Source: Alienimonas chondri (GTDB lineage: Bacteria; Planctomycetota; Planctomycetia; Planctomycetales; Planctomycetaceae). Taken from it: 63,933 nt of DNA. Location of the stretch: assembly GCF_013036045.1 (NCBI RefSeq), contig NZ_WTPX01000008.1, positions 1 through 63,933 on the forward strand, written 5' to 3'. The notes below the pieces were generated by a model. It was not told the DNA's origin, did no database searches, and saw only the letters and a program-made list of their open reading frames with translations. This document shows, piece by piece, positions 6,969 to 16,772 of the stretch. Numbering within the stretch: position 1 is the first letter of the stretch; each line of letters starts with the position of its first letter. Position numbers and translations under genes: made by a program.

Positions 6969-8672
6969 TCAGTCATCGGCGGTCGCGGCGACGGGTTCCG
7001 GCTTCGTGGGCTCGTCGGTCGGCGCCGACTGCGTCTCGGCCTCGGTGCATTGGGCGGTGGATCGCTCGGCCGGCTGACGTTCGGCCGGCTGACGTTCGGC
7101 CGTCGGTCGTTCCGCACAGGGGGGGGCCGGGTTGGCGGGGCCGATTTGGGCGGCTCGGGCGACGGCGGCGATGCGGACCATGTCCGACGGACTGGGTTCC
7201 GGGCCGCAGAGCAACTCGGCGAGGAAGCCGACGTGCATCGAACCGTCCAGGCCGTGCTCCCGCAGCTTCTCGCTGAGGGCGCCGGTCACGAACCGCCACA
7301 CGCGATCGCGGACGTGCTCGAAGGTCGGCAGCGCCGGGTCGAGCACCGCGGGCCGCGACCAATGGAAGTCCCGATGGCCACGACGGGGGCCGTGCTCGTC
7401 GCAGAGGAAGCAGCCGGCTTTGAACATCTGGAACAAGGCGCTGCGGACCTTCGCCGCGGCGTCCTGAATGCCGGCTTCCGCACAGACCTCGGTGATGTCC
7501 GAGACGAGATCCTGATGGTAGATCCGCGTGCGGGCGTCCGCGTCTTCGGACTGATTAGCGACGCGAGCGACCACCGCGTTAGCGATTTCCGACCACGCCG
7601 ACGCCGGCACCAACGCGATGCGGGGGTGTCCGTACAGCAGCAACCGGCGGTACAGGGCGGGGCTGTGCTCCGGCGTCTCGCGAATCGGGCGACGGCCGTT
7701 CAGACTAATCCTCGCCACGCCCTCGGAGTCCTCGTCCTCGTCCTTGGAAGACGATCCGTTAACGTGGTAGCCGTTCGTCGGCGGGAGTGGGGCGTGCTCC
7801 TCGGCTCGGGCGACGACTTGCACGCCGCCGGTGCGTTTCAGCACCAGCCCTTCGTCCTCGCCGTGGCGCTCGATCAGTTCGATCGTGCTGCCGCAGCCGA
7901 ATCGCATGGGGTCGAACTGCATCGGCTCCCCGTCCGGCGTGCGGCCGGTGTGCTCCACGAGGGTCCGCACGCTGCCGGCCCGGATGGGACCGTGCCGATC
8001 GACCAGATCCCCGACCGCCGACAGCAACGCCTTCCGCTCCTCCGTCTGCCGATCGTCCAGCAGATCGCGGGCGGCCCGGAGGTCTTCGAAGTACTCGAAC
8101 CGATCGCAGAAGCGCTCGAAGACGGGCTTCGTCTTGTCCTGCACGCCGATCACGACGACCTCCGCCCCGGCCCGTCGCAGTTCGAGGCTCAGCGGGATGA
8201 AGTCGCTGTCGCTGGTGGCGAGGATGAACTGACCGAAGTGCCCGCCGCCGAACTTCCCGGCGAGGTGCGGCCCGGCCTCCGCGGCGGTGGCGGCGGCGTC
8301 CATCGCCATCCGCAGGTCGCTGGCGTTCTTGTTCTTCCCGCCAGGGAAGCGGAACACCTGAATCGGCTCGACGCCCAGCCCCAGCAGCACGTTGGGAACG
8401 CCTTGCAGGTAGTAATCCCACCAGCGTTCGGAGTTCAGATTCTCTCGGCGAACGTTGTAGTTCGCGTACGCTCGCTTCACCGCGAGGCTTCGCCCGCCCG
8501 CCAACCGGGTGGCGAAGGTGACTAGATCGCGGAGGTCTTCCGCACAGTCATAGTCGTCCGCGTCTTCGCCGGGGTGTCGGTCCTGTTCCAGCCGCCAGTT
8601 CTCCTCCCGGCCGAGCACGAAGTTCTCAAGGTCGATGAATAGGGCGCTCTGGCCATTGCTGGACCCGGACAT
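6969..8672 (-). CDS. NYN domain-containing protein (PIN-like predicted RNase)
   Basis: 567-aa protein. The N-terminal NYN domain (about residues 8-190) shows the acidic metal-binding residues expected of the PIN-like fold: FIDLEN (12-17), Asp119 in NASDLRMAMD, and SDSDF (154-158). NYN proteins are predicted metal-dependent nucleases acting on RNA. The middle (about 230-500) has alpha/beta segments that could include winged-helix or LOTUS-like units, as in LabA-type relatives, but I cannot assign them firmly. The last 60 residues are a low-complexity tail with repeated AERQP encoded by a 15-nt repeat. ATG 8672 starts four residues before the NGQSALFIDLEN core. Confidence 0.85.
   Translation of the reverse strand: MSGSSNGQSALFIDLENFVLGREENWRLEQDRHPGEDADDYDCAEDLRDLVTFATRLAGGRSLAVKRAYANYNVRRENLNSERWWDYYLQGVPNVLLGLGVEPIQVFRFPGGKNKNASDLRMAMDAAATAAEAGPHLAGKFGGGHFGQFILATSDSDFIPLSLELRRAGAEVVVIGVQDKTKPVFERFCDRFEYFEDLRAARDLLDDRQTEERKALLSAVGDLVDRHGPIRAGSVRTLVEHTGRTPDGEPMQFDPMRFGCGSTIELIERHGEDEGLVLKRTGGVQVVARAEEHAPLPPTNGYHVNGSSSKDEDEDSEGVARISLNGRRPIRETPEHSPALYRRLLLYGHPRIALVPASAWSEIANAVVARVANQSEDADARTRIYHQDLVSDITEVCAEAGIQDAAAKVRSALFQMFKAGCFLCDEHGPRRGHRDFHWSRPAVLDPALPTFEHVRDRVWRFVTGALSEKLREHGLDGSMHVGFLAELLCGPEPSPSDMVRIAAVARAAQIGPANPAPPCAERPTAERQPAERQPAERSTAQCTEAETQSAPTDEPTKPEPVAATADD
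7066..7110. repeat. 15-nt in-frame tandem repeat in the NYN gene tail
   Basis: The unit TCGGCCGGCTGACGT occurs twice exactly (7066-7080, 7081-7095) and once diverged (7096-7110). It keeps the reading frame and encodes repeated AERQP in the C-terminal tail. Confidence 0.85.
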
Positions 8673-8963
8673 GGGAGGAGGGGCGGTGCGAAGTAGGACA
8701 TTGATAGCCGATCGGCAGGCGGCGACAGACGCCGGAGGCGGCGCGAAGCGCCGATACGCCCCCGCCCGACCGTGCCTGTGAGCGACGCAGGCGTGCGGGG
8801 ATCACCGTTCACCATCGGCGCCGCCGCCCTCCCGGTCAACCAGCGGACTCGCCATGGGGTTTTAGGGGATGCCCCGGGGCCGCCGTCGCCTTCTCGCCGT
8901 CGCCTGCCGCTCTTGTCCGACCCTCTCGCCCAGCCTGTCGCCGGCGGTCGCCGCGGCCGGTCG

Positions 8964-9356
8964 TTACCGCCGCCGGTCCATCGCTCGGAAGGCCCGGACG
9001 CCCAATCCGCGTACCCCGCCGAGGATCGCCCGGCGGAAGCGGGGCGAGACGTACATACCCACGCCAAGACTCACGGCGAGCAGCACGAGGACCCCGGCCG
9101 TCCACGTCGCGGCGGACATCAGCCAGGCGAACCCGTCGCCGAACATCGACCACAGCAGCCACGCCGCCGCCACGAACACGGCCAACCGAGCCGTCTGCAC
9201 GAGTTGCCCCAGCCGACGCTCGATCGCGGCGAGGGTCGCGGAATCGTCCGGCGTCGGCGAAGTCTGCCGACCGGACATCTGCCGACTCGGGGAGAGCGGG
9301 AATTGCACGGTCTCGGCGACCGGTTCGGCGTCGCGAGTGCGGGCGGCGGTCTTCAT
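8964..9356 (-). CDS. Membrane protein with two hydrophobic helices
   Basis: 130-aa protein from ATG 9356. The frame is open further upstream, but the extension overlaps the end of the preceding gene and looks non-coding. Residues 1-55 are polar, followed by an amphipathic DSATLAAIERRLGQLVQ and two hydrophobic segments (about 61-76 and 80-102), then a very basic tail (SPRFRRAILGG...RAMDRRR). No family recognised. It lies 73 bp downstream of the vWA-domain gene and is probably co-transcribed. Confidence 0.65.
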   Translation of the reverse strand: MKTAARTRDAEPVAETVQFPLSPSRQMSGRQTSPTPDDSATLAAIERRLGQLVQTARLAVFVAAAWLLWSMFGDGFAWLMSAATWTAGVLVLLAVSLGVGMYVSPRFRRAILGGVRGLGVRAFRAMDRRR

Positions 9357-9429
9357 GACGGGCGAACGGGTCTCGGGGCCGGGCGGATCACGCGGGGCCG
9401 CGGTCGCCGACTCCAACCGCCGAGGCGGA

Positions 9430-11451
9430 TCAGAGCTTCGGCGGGTTCTTCGGTCCCTGCTCACCCATTTGCATCGCCCGGCGCTGGTTGTCGTCTTCAG
9501 GGGCGAACATCGCAGCGGCCTCCGCGGGCGTGGCGCCGTTGTCGATCGCCCGCAGAATCTCATTATTCCGCTCTCTCCACTCCCAACCGAGCGGCGTGGC
9601 GAGCTCTTTTTCCGCGAGGCGGGCCCACGGGGTGCCGGGGTGCTCGTCGATCACGCGGGCGAGCAGTTCGCGGCTCTTGCGGGTGAGCTGCTTCACCTCG
9701 CCGCCCGCGTCGGACTCCGGGGCGCCGCGGAGCAGCCATTCGTTGCTGTTCTCACGCTCGAACGGCTTCGGGTCGCTCTTCATCTCCGCCAGCACGGTGT
9801 TGTAGCCGAGGGCCCGGGCCTGCGTGGCGTACACGCGGCCCAACGCGAGGTCGAACCCGGCCCGCCAACGCGGCTCCGTCAGCTTCGCCCGATCGGCGAG
9901 GCCGGCTTCCAGCTTCGTCTGCAACATCGTGAGGCGGTAGCTGATGACGGCCATTGGCTTCTGGGCCTCGGTGATCTCCCGCCGCAGGCGGGTGTCGTCC
10001 ACGGCGGCGAAGACGAGCTGCGGGTTGGGGATCTCCGTGGCCCGGCTGTTGCCGGCCGCTTCGATCAGCGCCCGCTTGGCCCCGTTCGACATCACGTCGC
10101 GGGTGTAGTCGGCGATGGGGCGGTAGTCGGGACCGTAGGATCGCATCAGCTGCGGGTCGAATTTCTTCCTGTTGGTGTCGTCGGCGACGAGATACATGCC
10201 GCCGGTCTCCACGCAGAGCCGGGTCAGGGCGTACGGCCCGTAGCCGCTGGAGAGGCGTTCGTTCTCCACTTCGCCGCCCGGTCCCCAGAAGCCGAGGCGG
10301 AGGCGTTCCGGCATGACCGTCTCCGGGCCGGCGTCGACGGGGCGGGGCAGGGTGTACTGCCGGTCGCCCTCTTTCCAGGTATAGGTGACGTAGCCTTTGT
10401 CGCGGCCGAACGGCGCCGCGTTGCCGACCACGTACACCGGCACGCCGTAGCGTTTGAACTGGCCGATGACGTTCTCCAGGTCGCCGTCGTCGTCGCCCTT
10501 TTCGTCGGTGACGATCACGAACATCAGCGTCCGCTTCTCGCGGGTGCGTTCGGGCAGCAACTCGCGGCCGACGACCTTCAGGGCGGTGAAGACGTTCTCC
10601 TGGCCGCTTTCGTCCGGGGTGACGTTCCGCATAAGTTCGGCCAGCGGGGCGACGTCGACGACCGCTTCGGGCGTCAGCAGTTCGACGCCTTCGCCGAAGG
10701 TCGCCACGGCGGTGCGGAGGTGATCGGTGTCGATGTCGCCGGTGTTGCCGAGCTGGGCGTAGACCGCTTCGAAACGATCCGCCAAGGCGTCGCGGGTCTC
10801 TTCCAGCGACAGGCTGGCGTCCAGCATCCAGACGACGGTCGTTTCGTTCTCACGCAGCCGGGCGGCGATCTCGCGGGTCAGCACGTCGATGGCGCCTTCG
10901 ACCCCGCCGGTGTATTCGGTCATGCCCTCGGCGGCGAACTCCGTCGTCAGCACCGCATCGTTCGGCACTTCGACGGCGGAGGCGGCCGGACTGGGGGCGG
11001 GGAAGTCGACCATCTCGACCTCCCGCTGCATCTCCTGATCGAGCGGCTGGCTCTCCGTGCTGGCCGCCATCGAGGGGCTGAGGATATTGGCCAGGCTGTC
11101 GTTGCCGACTTCCGTCTCCAGGACGACGTTCTCGACCTTGAACTGGTCGATCTCCTCCGGCGTGATCTCGCTGGTGAGGATCGTCTTGATGGCGTCCGCC
11201 GGCACGATAATCGTGATGCCCGCGAGCATCGCCAGCACGGCGACATGCACGCCGAGGCTCACCAGCCAGGCGGGGGCGGTCCCGATTCGTTCCCACAGCG
11301 ACGGCGTCTCGACCGGCGGCGGGGCGACCAGTTGCAGCGGCACTTTCCGACCCGCCCAACGGTTCGTCCCGGGAGAGGCGAGCGCTGCGGTGGACACGGG
11401 CGGACTCCGGTGGGCATACGGACAGGGTGGACACGACGTTACGTCGCGCAC
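9430..11451 (-). CDS. vWA domain-containing membrane-anchored protein
   Basis: 673-aa protein, or 655 aa from GTG 11397, which may be the better start because the first 18 residues are Pro/Cys-rich and unusual. One hydrophobic helix (AWLVSLGVHVAVLAMLAGIT) lies about 60 residues in. A von Willebrand A domain follows, with a MIDAS-like motif DASLSLEE, strand FVIVTDEKGDDDGD and a later VPVYVVGNAAPFG. The C-terminal third is helical and charged. Proteins of this plan are common in planctomycetes; the domain usually mediates metal-dependent protein binding. Canonical DxSxS is present (DASLS). The partner and role are unknown. Confidence 0.82.
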   Translation of the reverse strand: MRDVTSCPPCPYAHRSPPVSTAALASPGTNRWAGRKVPLQLVAPPPVETPSLWERIGTAPAWLVSLGVHVAVLAMLAGITIIVPADAIKTILTSEITPEEIDQFKVENVVLETEVGNDSLANILSPSMAASTESQPLDQEMQREVEMVDFPAPSPAASAVEVPNDAVLTTEFAAEGMTEYTGGVEGAIDVLTREIAARLRENETTVVWMLDASLSLEETRDALADRFEAVYAQLGNTGDIDTDHLRTAVATFGEGVELLTPEAVVDVAPLAELMRNVTPDESGQENVFTALKVVGRELLPERTREKRTLMFVIVTDEKGDDDGDLENVIGQFKRYGVPVYVVGNAAPFGRDKGYVTYTWKEGDRQYTLPRPVDAGPETVMPERLRLGFWGPGGEVENERLSSGYGPYALTRLCVETGGMYLVADDTNRKKFDPQLMRSYGPDYRPIADYTRDVMSNGAKRALIEAAGNSRATEIPNPQLVFAAVDDTRLRREITEAQKPMAVISYRLTMLQTKLEAGLADRAKLTEPRWRAGFDLALGRVYATQARALGYNTVLAEMKSDPKPFERENSNEWLLRGAPESDAGGEVKQLTRKSRELLARVIDEHPGTPWARLAEKELATPLGWEWRERNNEILRAIDNGATPAEAAAMFAPEDDNQRRAMQMGEQGPKNPPKL

Positions 11452-11728
11452 GGCGCCGCCGCAACGGGCTGCGGAACCGCACTCTTACCCGTCGAACAGG
11501 CGACAGGTTCGTCGCCAATCCGCTTGGCGCGAACGAATCGGGGAAATCACATCAGTCCGGCCGGCTTCGCGGCCGATGAATGAAGTGACCAAGAGGCACG
11601 GCTGATCGTGGACGTCGGTTCCGCTCGCCCGCGTCGCCTCGATCGACCGACGCCCGACGAGCGGAGACGGACCGACGGACCTCGCCGCCTCCCCATTCGC
11701 CGCCGCGGCTCCCGCCGCTTCCGTCCCG

Positions 11729-12670
11729 GTGACGGTCCCCGCGACCGCCGCCTTCGCGGCGACCTGGCGGCTCGCCGGTTCCCGACGGATCGTCGAGCGA
11801 ACCCACCGCGTACTCGCGGGGGACGGCGCCGAACTGCGCGTCCGGGAGTTCGAGGGAGCCGGGTCCGCCTCCGCGTCTCGCACCTTGCTGCTGGTGCACG
11901 GCGCCTTCGAGCACGGGGCGTTGTATGAACACGCCGGCCGCTACTTCGCCGAACGCGGCTGGCGGGCGCTGGTCCCGGATCTCCGCGGGCACGGCCTCAG
12001 CGGGGGAGAGCCGATGCACGTACGACGGTTCGCGGAGTACGTCGCCGACCTGCGGGGAATTCTGCAACGCTTCGACGCGGAGCCGGACCGCACCGCGATC
12101 ATCGGCAACAGCATGGGCGGCTTGGCGACCGCTCGACTGACCCAGAGCGCCGATCGCGGCGGCCCGAGCCCCGCGGCGGCGGTGGCGCTGTGCAGTCCGT
12201 TGTTGCGGATCGTGACGCCGGTGCCGGTGATGACGCTGGCGGCGGGGAAAATGTGCCGACTCCTGCGACCCCGCACGCGATTCGCCGTGCCCCCGCGTCC
12301 GCTCGATCCGCGGGTCGCCGCCCGGCCGCACGATCCTCTGCGGCGAACGAGCGTGACGGCTTCCTGGTTCTTCGCCGTGCGGCGGGCCGTGAAAGCGGTG
12401 TGGAAGGACGCCGCCCGCATCGAAACGCCGCTGCACATCATGCAGAGCGGCGCCGACCGCGTGGTCTGCCCCCTCGCTCCGGGCGTGTGGATCAACGAAG
12501 TCGGCGCCGCCGACCGCAGCTGCGAGGTGCTCCCCGGCGCCTGTCACGAGGTGTTCCAGGAACCGGAATGGCGTCGCCACGCGGCTCGACTGGCCGACTG
12601 GTTCGAGAACCACGTCCCCGCGACGCAGCAGGACGCGACGTTCGCTCCGTATCCCCGCGTCGCCGCCTAA
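11729..12670 (+). CDS. Alpha/beta hydrolase (monoacylglycerol lipase-like)
   Basis: 313-aa alpha/beta hydrolase of the serine aminopeptidase S33/lysophospholipase group. LLLVHGAFEHG (53-63) forms the oxyanion region, LVPDLRGHGLSGG (81-93) is typical of monoacylglycerol lipase relatives, the nucleophile elbow is GNSMGG (126-131, Ser128), and likely Asp243 (SGADRVV) and His273 (CHEV) complete the triad. GTG 11729 is used. It stands alone on +, 46 bp before the end of the convergent kinase gene. The natural substrate cannot be read from sequence; an ester lipid is likely. Confidence 0.88.
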   Translation: MTVPATAAFAATWRLAGSRRIVERTHRVLAGDGAELRVREFEGAGSASASRTLLLVHGAFEHGALYEHAGRYFAERGWRALVPDLRGHGLSGGEPMHVRRFAEYVADLRGILQRFDAEPDRTAIIGNSMGGLATARLTQSADRGGPSPAAAVALCSPLLRIVTPVPVMTLAAGKMCRLLRPRTRFAVPPRPLDPRVAARPHDPLRRTSVTASWFFAVRRAVKAVWKDAARIETPLHIMQSGADRVVCPLAPGVWINEVGAADRSCEVLPGACHEVFQEPEWRRHAARLADWFENHVPATQQDATFAPYPRVAA

Positions 12671-12715
12671 GCAGTGCCTGAGATTGCTGGCGCCTGAACG
12701 AGCCGGCGCCCGGGA

Positions 12716-15304
12716 CTACGGCTGTGCCGTGCGGATGCCGGGGGGCGGCGGGAGTCGCTCCGTATCCACGCCGGGAATGTCCCCGTTCTCGAAGGCGGCC
12801 GGGGGGACGGCCTCGTCGTCGGTTTCGACCTCCGCGGAGCGATCGACGGCCACGTCGCTGAGGCGGGGTTCGACATCCTGTCGAGAGATGAGGTTCGGGA
12901 ACCGTCCGCGATAGTCCGGTTCCAGTTCGACGCCGCGGTGCTGGGCGCCCATGTCCATCACGGGGCTGGCCGGCGTTTCCGCCATCTCGACCCAGTCCGA
13001 GTACGTCTCGGCCGGGTTGAGGATCTGCGTGGTCGTGCCGGAGGCGATCCAGAAGCGATCCAGCAGATAGCGGTTGATCCCGGCGCCGGTCCATTCGAGT
13101 CGATCGAGGAACTCGTCCTGATCGTCCCCGCCGCGGGTGCGGATCAGCACGCCCTCGCCGGCGTCCACGAACAGGCTGTCGGTGGCGAACACGTTCAGCG
13201 GCAACGGCGGACGCTCGCCCAGCATGCTCTTCCAACGCAGATCGAGCAGCGCCTCGCCGAACAGCAGCGTGCTGTTTTGCAATTTGAGGTGCACGCGGCC
13301 GGCTTCGGTCGAGGGCATGGGGCTTTCGGCGTCGGCGCCGCCCATGCGAACCGCCGCGGCCTGCACCGCGACCGCCGTCTGGGAGAACTCGAGCCACCCG
13401 CCGCGGTCCGGTTCGACCCGCACGAGATCGCCATGACCACGCAGCAGGCAGCGCTCGGCGGAAACGAAGAACTCGCCTTCGGTGGCCCGGTCCTTACGGT
13501 CCGGATCGGCCAGTTCCGTCAGACCGCTGGTCGGCGGTTGATAGCCGCGGACGAGCAGCAGGCAGTTCGTGTCGGCCCGCTCGTCCACGTTGACCAGCGT
13601 GACGGTGCAGTCCCGCATCGTCAGTCGGTCGCTGTCGCCGACCGAGAACATCGTCCACCCGTACGCCCGGCTTTGCAGCTCGAACGACAGCGACAGGTTC
13701 TCCAGCGTCAGGTTCGCCGCCCCGGTGAGGTGGAACAGCGACTGCGGCGCCTGATAGTTCGCGAACGCTTTGAGCCGCGGTTGATAGAGCGATCCGTCCG
13801 GCCGTTTGCCGGCCTTCAGGGTGAGCGTTTTGCCGGTCAGCGTCAGCGGGCGTTTCAGCACGAATTCGACCGGACCGTCGACGTTCACGGAGATCTCTTC
13901 CCCGCGGTAGGCGTCTTCGATCGCGGCGTCGAGCGACGAGAACCCCCGCGGGGCGACGTCGTCGGACCCGCCCACGACGAACCGCGGCGGCGCCAGCGGC
14001 CGGGAGGCGACGGCGGGGGCGTTCGCCTGCGTTTTGACCTCGGCCGATTCGACGCCCTCTTCTTCTTCGGGGTCGGGCGTCGGAGCCGGCCAGCGAACCC
14101 ATGCGAAAACGGAGAGGGCGGCGGCCAGCGTGACGGTCGCCATCGTGTTCAGCAGCGGCATCGCCCGCATCGGACGGCGAGGCCGCAGCCCGCGAACGCC
14201 CGGCATATCGTCCAATTCGTCCAGCAGCGCCTCGGGCGTTTGCGGACGCAGCAGCGGATCGCTGGCCATCATCGCCCGGCACAGGTCCGCGAGCGGGGCC
14301 GGCACCTTCGGGTTGAAGACCCGCACGTCCGGCGTTTGCGGATTCTGGTGGTCCAACAGCTTCTGCAGCACCGTCCCCTCCGGGTACGGCGGACGCCCGG
14401 CGAGCATGTGAAACAGCGTGCAGCCCAGCGAATACATGTCGCTGCGAACGTCCGCCACCCGCGGGTCTTTCGCCTGCTCCGGGGCGATGTAATCGAAGGT
14501 CCCCAGCGTGGTCCCCGCGACCGTCAGATCGCCGACGCTGTCCGCCGCTTCCTTCCGGGCGAGGCCCAGGTCGACCAGTTTGACGATCCCGTCCGGCGTG
14601 ACGATCACGTTCGACGGCTTCACGTCGCGGTGCACCACGCCGGAGTCTGCGCAGTGATGCAGCGCCTCGGCGACCTGCCGGGTGATCGAGACCGCGTCCG
14701 GCGGGGACAGCGGGCCGTGCGTTTGCAGCAGATCGCGGACGGTGCGGCCGGTGACGAACTCGAAGGCGATGAAGTGCAGCCCGCGATCCTCGCCGACGTA
14801 AAACGCGCGGGCGATGTTCGGGTGATCCAGCCTCGCGGCGCTCCGGGCTTCGTTGCGAAACCGCAAAACGCTCGCCCGGTCCCGGGAATGGGCGGGGCTG
14901 AGCACCTTCAACGCGACCGTGCGCTGCAGTCGCTCGTCGGTCGCTCGGAAGACCGAACCCATGCCGCCGTGCCCGATCCGCTCTTCGATGCGGAAATGAT
15001 CCAGCACGCAGCCGGACAGGGCGGGGTCGTCCTCGCCGATCGCGGGGAACAACCGGCGTTTGAGGTCCGCCCCGTCGAGAACGCTCGGCGAAGCATCCGC
15101 CGAGGGGCTGACCTCCGAGGAGGAGGACGGGTCGTCGACCGGGGGACGAAGAACGGTGTGGGAGACCGCCGCCCAGGGAGGAGGCGCAGGCGCGTCCACC
15201 GTGTGGGTGCCGCCGTCGTCGTCGGGCGACAACAAGACTCCCCCGGTCGCCCGGATGATCGACGTCTTCGATCGCTCGGTGCGGGGAGCGGCGGCGCGCG
15301 TCAT
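12716..15304 (-). CDS. Transmembrane serine/threonine protein kinase with beta-helix-like ectodomain
   Basis: 862 aa from ATG 15304. A TTG-started extension to 15352 is possible but less likely. Residues 1-100 are low-complexity. The kinase domain spans about 104-365, with glycine loop IGHGGMGSV (110-118), Lys133, catalytic HRDVKPSN (225-232) and DLG instead of DFG (245-247), then APEQ (274-277). One transmembrane helix lies at about 383-404. The extracytoplasmic part (about 430-862) has repeated short beta segments (LTLTGKTLTLKAG, LTLENLSLSFELQ, DRLTMRDCTVTLVN), suggesting a right-handed beta-helix. This makes it a Hanks-type (PknB-like) membrane receptor kinase; ligand unknown. Confidence 0.9.
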   Translation of the reverse strand: MTRAAAPRTERSKTSIIRATGGVLLSPDDDGGTHTVDAPAPPPWAAVSHTVLRPPVDDPSSSSEVSPSADASPSVLDGADLKRRLFPAIGEDDPALSGCVLDHFRIEERIGHGGMGSVFRATDERLQRTVALKVLSPAHSRDRASVLRFRNEARSAARLDHPNIARAFYVGEDRGLHFIAFEFVTGRTVRDLLQTHGPLSPPDAVSITRQVAEALHHCADSGVVHRDVKPSNVIVTPDGIVKLVDLGLARKEAADSVGDLTVAGTTLGTFDYIAPEQAKDPRVADVRSDMYSLGCTLFHMLAGRPPYPEGTVLQKLLDHQNPQTPDVRVFNPKVPAPLADLCRAMMASDPLLRPQTPEALLDELDDMPGVRGLRPRRPMRAMPLLNTMATVTLAAALSVFAWVRWPAPTPDPEEEEGVESAEVKTQANAPAVASRPLAPPRFVVGGSDDVAPRGFSSLDAAIEDAYRGEEISVNVDGPVEFVLKRPLTLTGKTLTLKAGKRPDGSLYQPRLKAFANYQAPQSLFHLTGAANLTLENLSLSFELQSRAYGWTMFSVGDSDRLTMRDCTVTLVNVDERADTNCLLLVRGYQPPTSGLTELADPDRKDRATEGEFFVSAERCLLRGHGDLVRVEPDRGGWLEFSQTAVAVQAAAVRMGGADAESPMPSTEAGRVHLKLQNSTLLFGEALLDLRWKSMLGERPPLPLNVFATDSLFVDAGEGVLIRTRGGDDQDEFLDRLEWTGAGINRYLLDRFWIASGTTTQILNPAETYSDWVEMAETPASPVMDMGAQHRGVELEPDYRGRFPNLISRQDVEPRLSDVAVDRSAEVETDDEAVPPAAFENGDIPGVDTERLPPPPGIRTAQP

Positions 15305-15426
15305 GCGTGTCGACTCGGGGTGGGACGGAAGGGCGGCGGCGGTTCGATCCAATTCACCGGCCGACTACATCGTACTGTAGCCCGACACGGGCGGGCGCTA
15401 CAGGGGGGAATTCGAGCTCTGCGTCG

Positions 15427-15879
15427 TCAAAGCGGCTCTCCGTTCAGTTCGCCCTGAACCGCCAGCCGGATCGATCGACAGTACTCATGCAGCCGGACCC
15501 GCTTGGCGGCGGCGAACCGGTCCGCCTCCAACAGGGCGTCCACCGCATGCCGCACCGTGCGGTCCTGCTGCTGGGGGCTGTCGTCGTCCACGGCGACCCG
15601 CAACGTGCCCGTGACGTCGCCGCCGCGGTCGTTCGCGCTCTTCCCCTGAGCCAGTTCCCGCACCCGTCGGGAGGCCGGGATTAATGTCTGGCGAAGATGC
15701 TCGTCCAGCTCCCGGCTCAGCTTCAACGCGGTGTCGACCCGTTCCCGCAGCGTGCGTTTTTCCGGCGGAGGAATGTGTTGGAGCACGGCGGAGGACTCAC
15801 CGGGGGGACACCGGGCGGGGGACCGGTCGGCGAGTCCCGTCGCGACGGACGACCCGGGAATCAACCCGGGGCGAGCCAT
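15427..15879 (-). CDS. Hypothetical protein
   Basis: 150 aa from ATG 15879, or about 119 aa from GTG 15786, which fits better because the first 30 residues look non-coding. From HIPPPEKRTLRERVD onward the sequence is helical and charged (TALKLSRELDEHLRQTL, AVDALLEADRFAAAKRVRLHEYCRSIR). No membrane segment, no metal motif and no recognised family. It is divergent from the metallophosphoesterase gene. Confidence 0.5.
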   Translation of the reverse strand: MARPGLIPGSSVATGLADRSPARCPPGESSAVLQHIPPPEKRTLRERVDTALKLSRELDEHLRQTLIPASRRVRELAQGKSANDRGGDVTGTLRVAVDDDSPQQQDRTVRHAVDALLEADRFAAAKRVRLHEYCRSIRLAVQGELNGEPL

Positions 15880-15989
15880 TGACGAGCCGAAGCCGACGGC
15901 ACAGGGTAGCGGCTGCTCGTGGCGTGCGGGAGCGATTCGTGGAAAGCGAACCGCACCGGCGCCCGTCCCCGCCTCGATCGGACCCGCGC

Positions 15990-16772
15990 GTGCGGACCCT
16001 CATCCTCGGCGACATTCATTCCAACTGGTGGGCGTTGCAGGCGGCGGTCGCCGCCGCCGGCGCCGTCGATCGGGTGCTCTGCACGGGCGACTTGGTCGAT
16101 TACGGACCGGCTCCGCGGCGCTGCGTGGAATGGGTGCGGGAGCACGCCGAACGCACGGTTCGCGGCAACCACGATCACGCGGTCGCTCAGCACGTTCCCT
16201 CCGTCGGCGACACGGGTCTCCGGGCCGTCGCCGCGCACGCTCGCAATCGGCAGTGGGAGGAGCTGACGCCGGAACTGCTTCGGTATCTCGCCCGCCTGCC
16301 GGTCTGTGAGACGTTCGATCTGGACGGCCGCGAAACGCTGATGGTGCACGGATCGCCCCGCGATCCGCTCGACGATTACGCCCCCGCCGACCCGGCCGGC
16401 TGGGGGGATCGGCTCGTCGGCATCACCGCGGAGCTGGTGTTGGTCGGCCACACGCATGCCCCCTACCTAATTCAGGCGGAACGGCCCGGCGGCGGCATGA
16501 CGACCGTGTTGAACCCCGGCAGCGTGGGACAACCGCGGGACGGCGATCCTCGGGCCGCCTATGCGCTCATCGAAGCGGGAGAGATCACGCTGCATCGAGC
16601 CGAATACGATCCGACGCCCGCCGTCGAGGCGCTGCGGGAGTGCGGACTGCCGCACGAGGTGATGGAGACGGCGGAGGCCCTGCTGCGGACCGGGCGTCGT
16701 CCGAGCGCCCGCGGCGGCGCGGTCCGAGGTCCGCGATCGAGCGTCGGCGCCGCGGCGATCTGTCCGGGCTGA
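15990..16772 (+). CDS. Metallophosphoesterase (YfcE/MJ0936-like family)
   Basis: 260-aa calcineurin-like phosphoesterase. The five metal-binding motifs are visible: GDIHSNW (residues 6-12), GDLVDYGP, GNHDHA, VHGSPRD and GHTHAPY. These coordinate two metal ions for hydrolysis of phosphoesters, often phosphodiesters or protein phosphate. GTG 15990 starts five residues before the first motif, as is normal in the family; the open frame extends to 15684 but that part has no coding character. It is followed by the zinc-ribbon gene on the same strand. The substrate is unknown. Confidence 0.88.
   Translation: MRTLILGDIHSNWWALQAAVAAAGAVDRVLCTGDLVDYGPAPRRCVEWVREHAERTVRGNHDHAVAQHVPSVGDTGLRAVAAHARNRQWEELTPELLRYLARLPVCETFDLDGRETLMVHGSPRDPLDDYAPADPAGWGDRLVGITAELVLVGHTHAPYLIQAERPGGGMTTVLNPGSVGQPRDGDPRAAYALIEAGEITLHRAEYDPTPAVEALRECGLPHEVMETAEALLRTGRRPSARGGAVRGPRSSVGAAAICPG

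Noticed and set aside
12938-15457. 839-aa open frame antisense to the kinase gene
   Set aside because: The opposite strand encodes an unmistakable Ser/Thr kinase; this frame has no domain and is compositionally biased.
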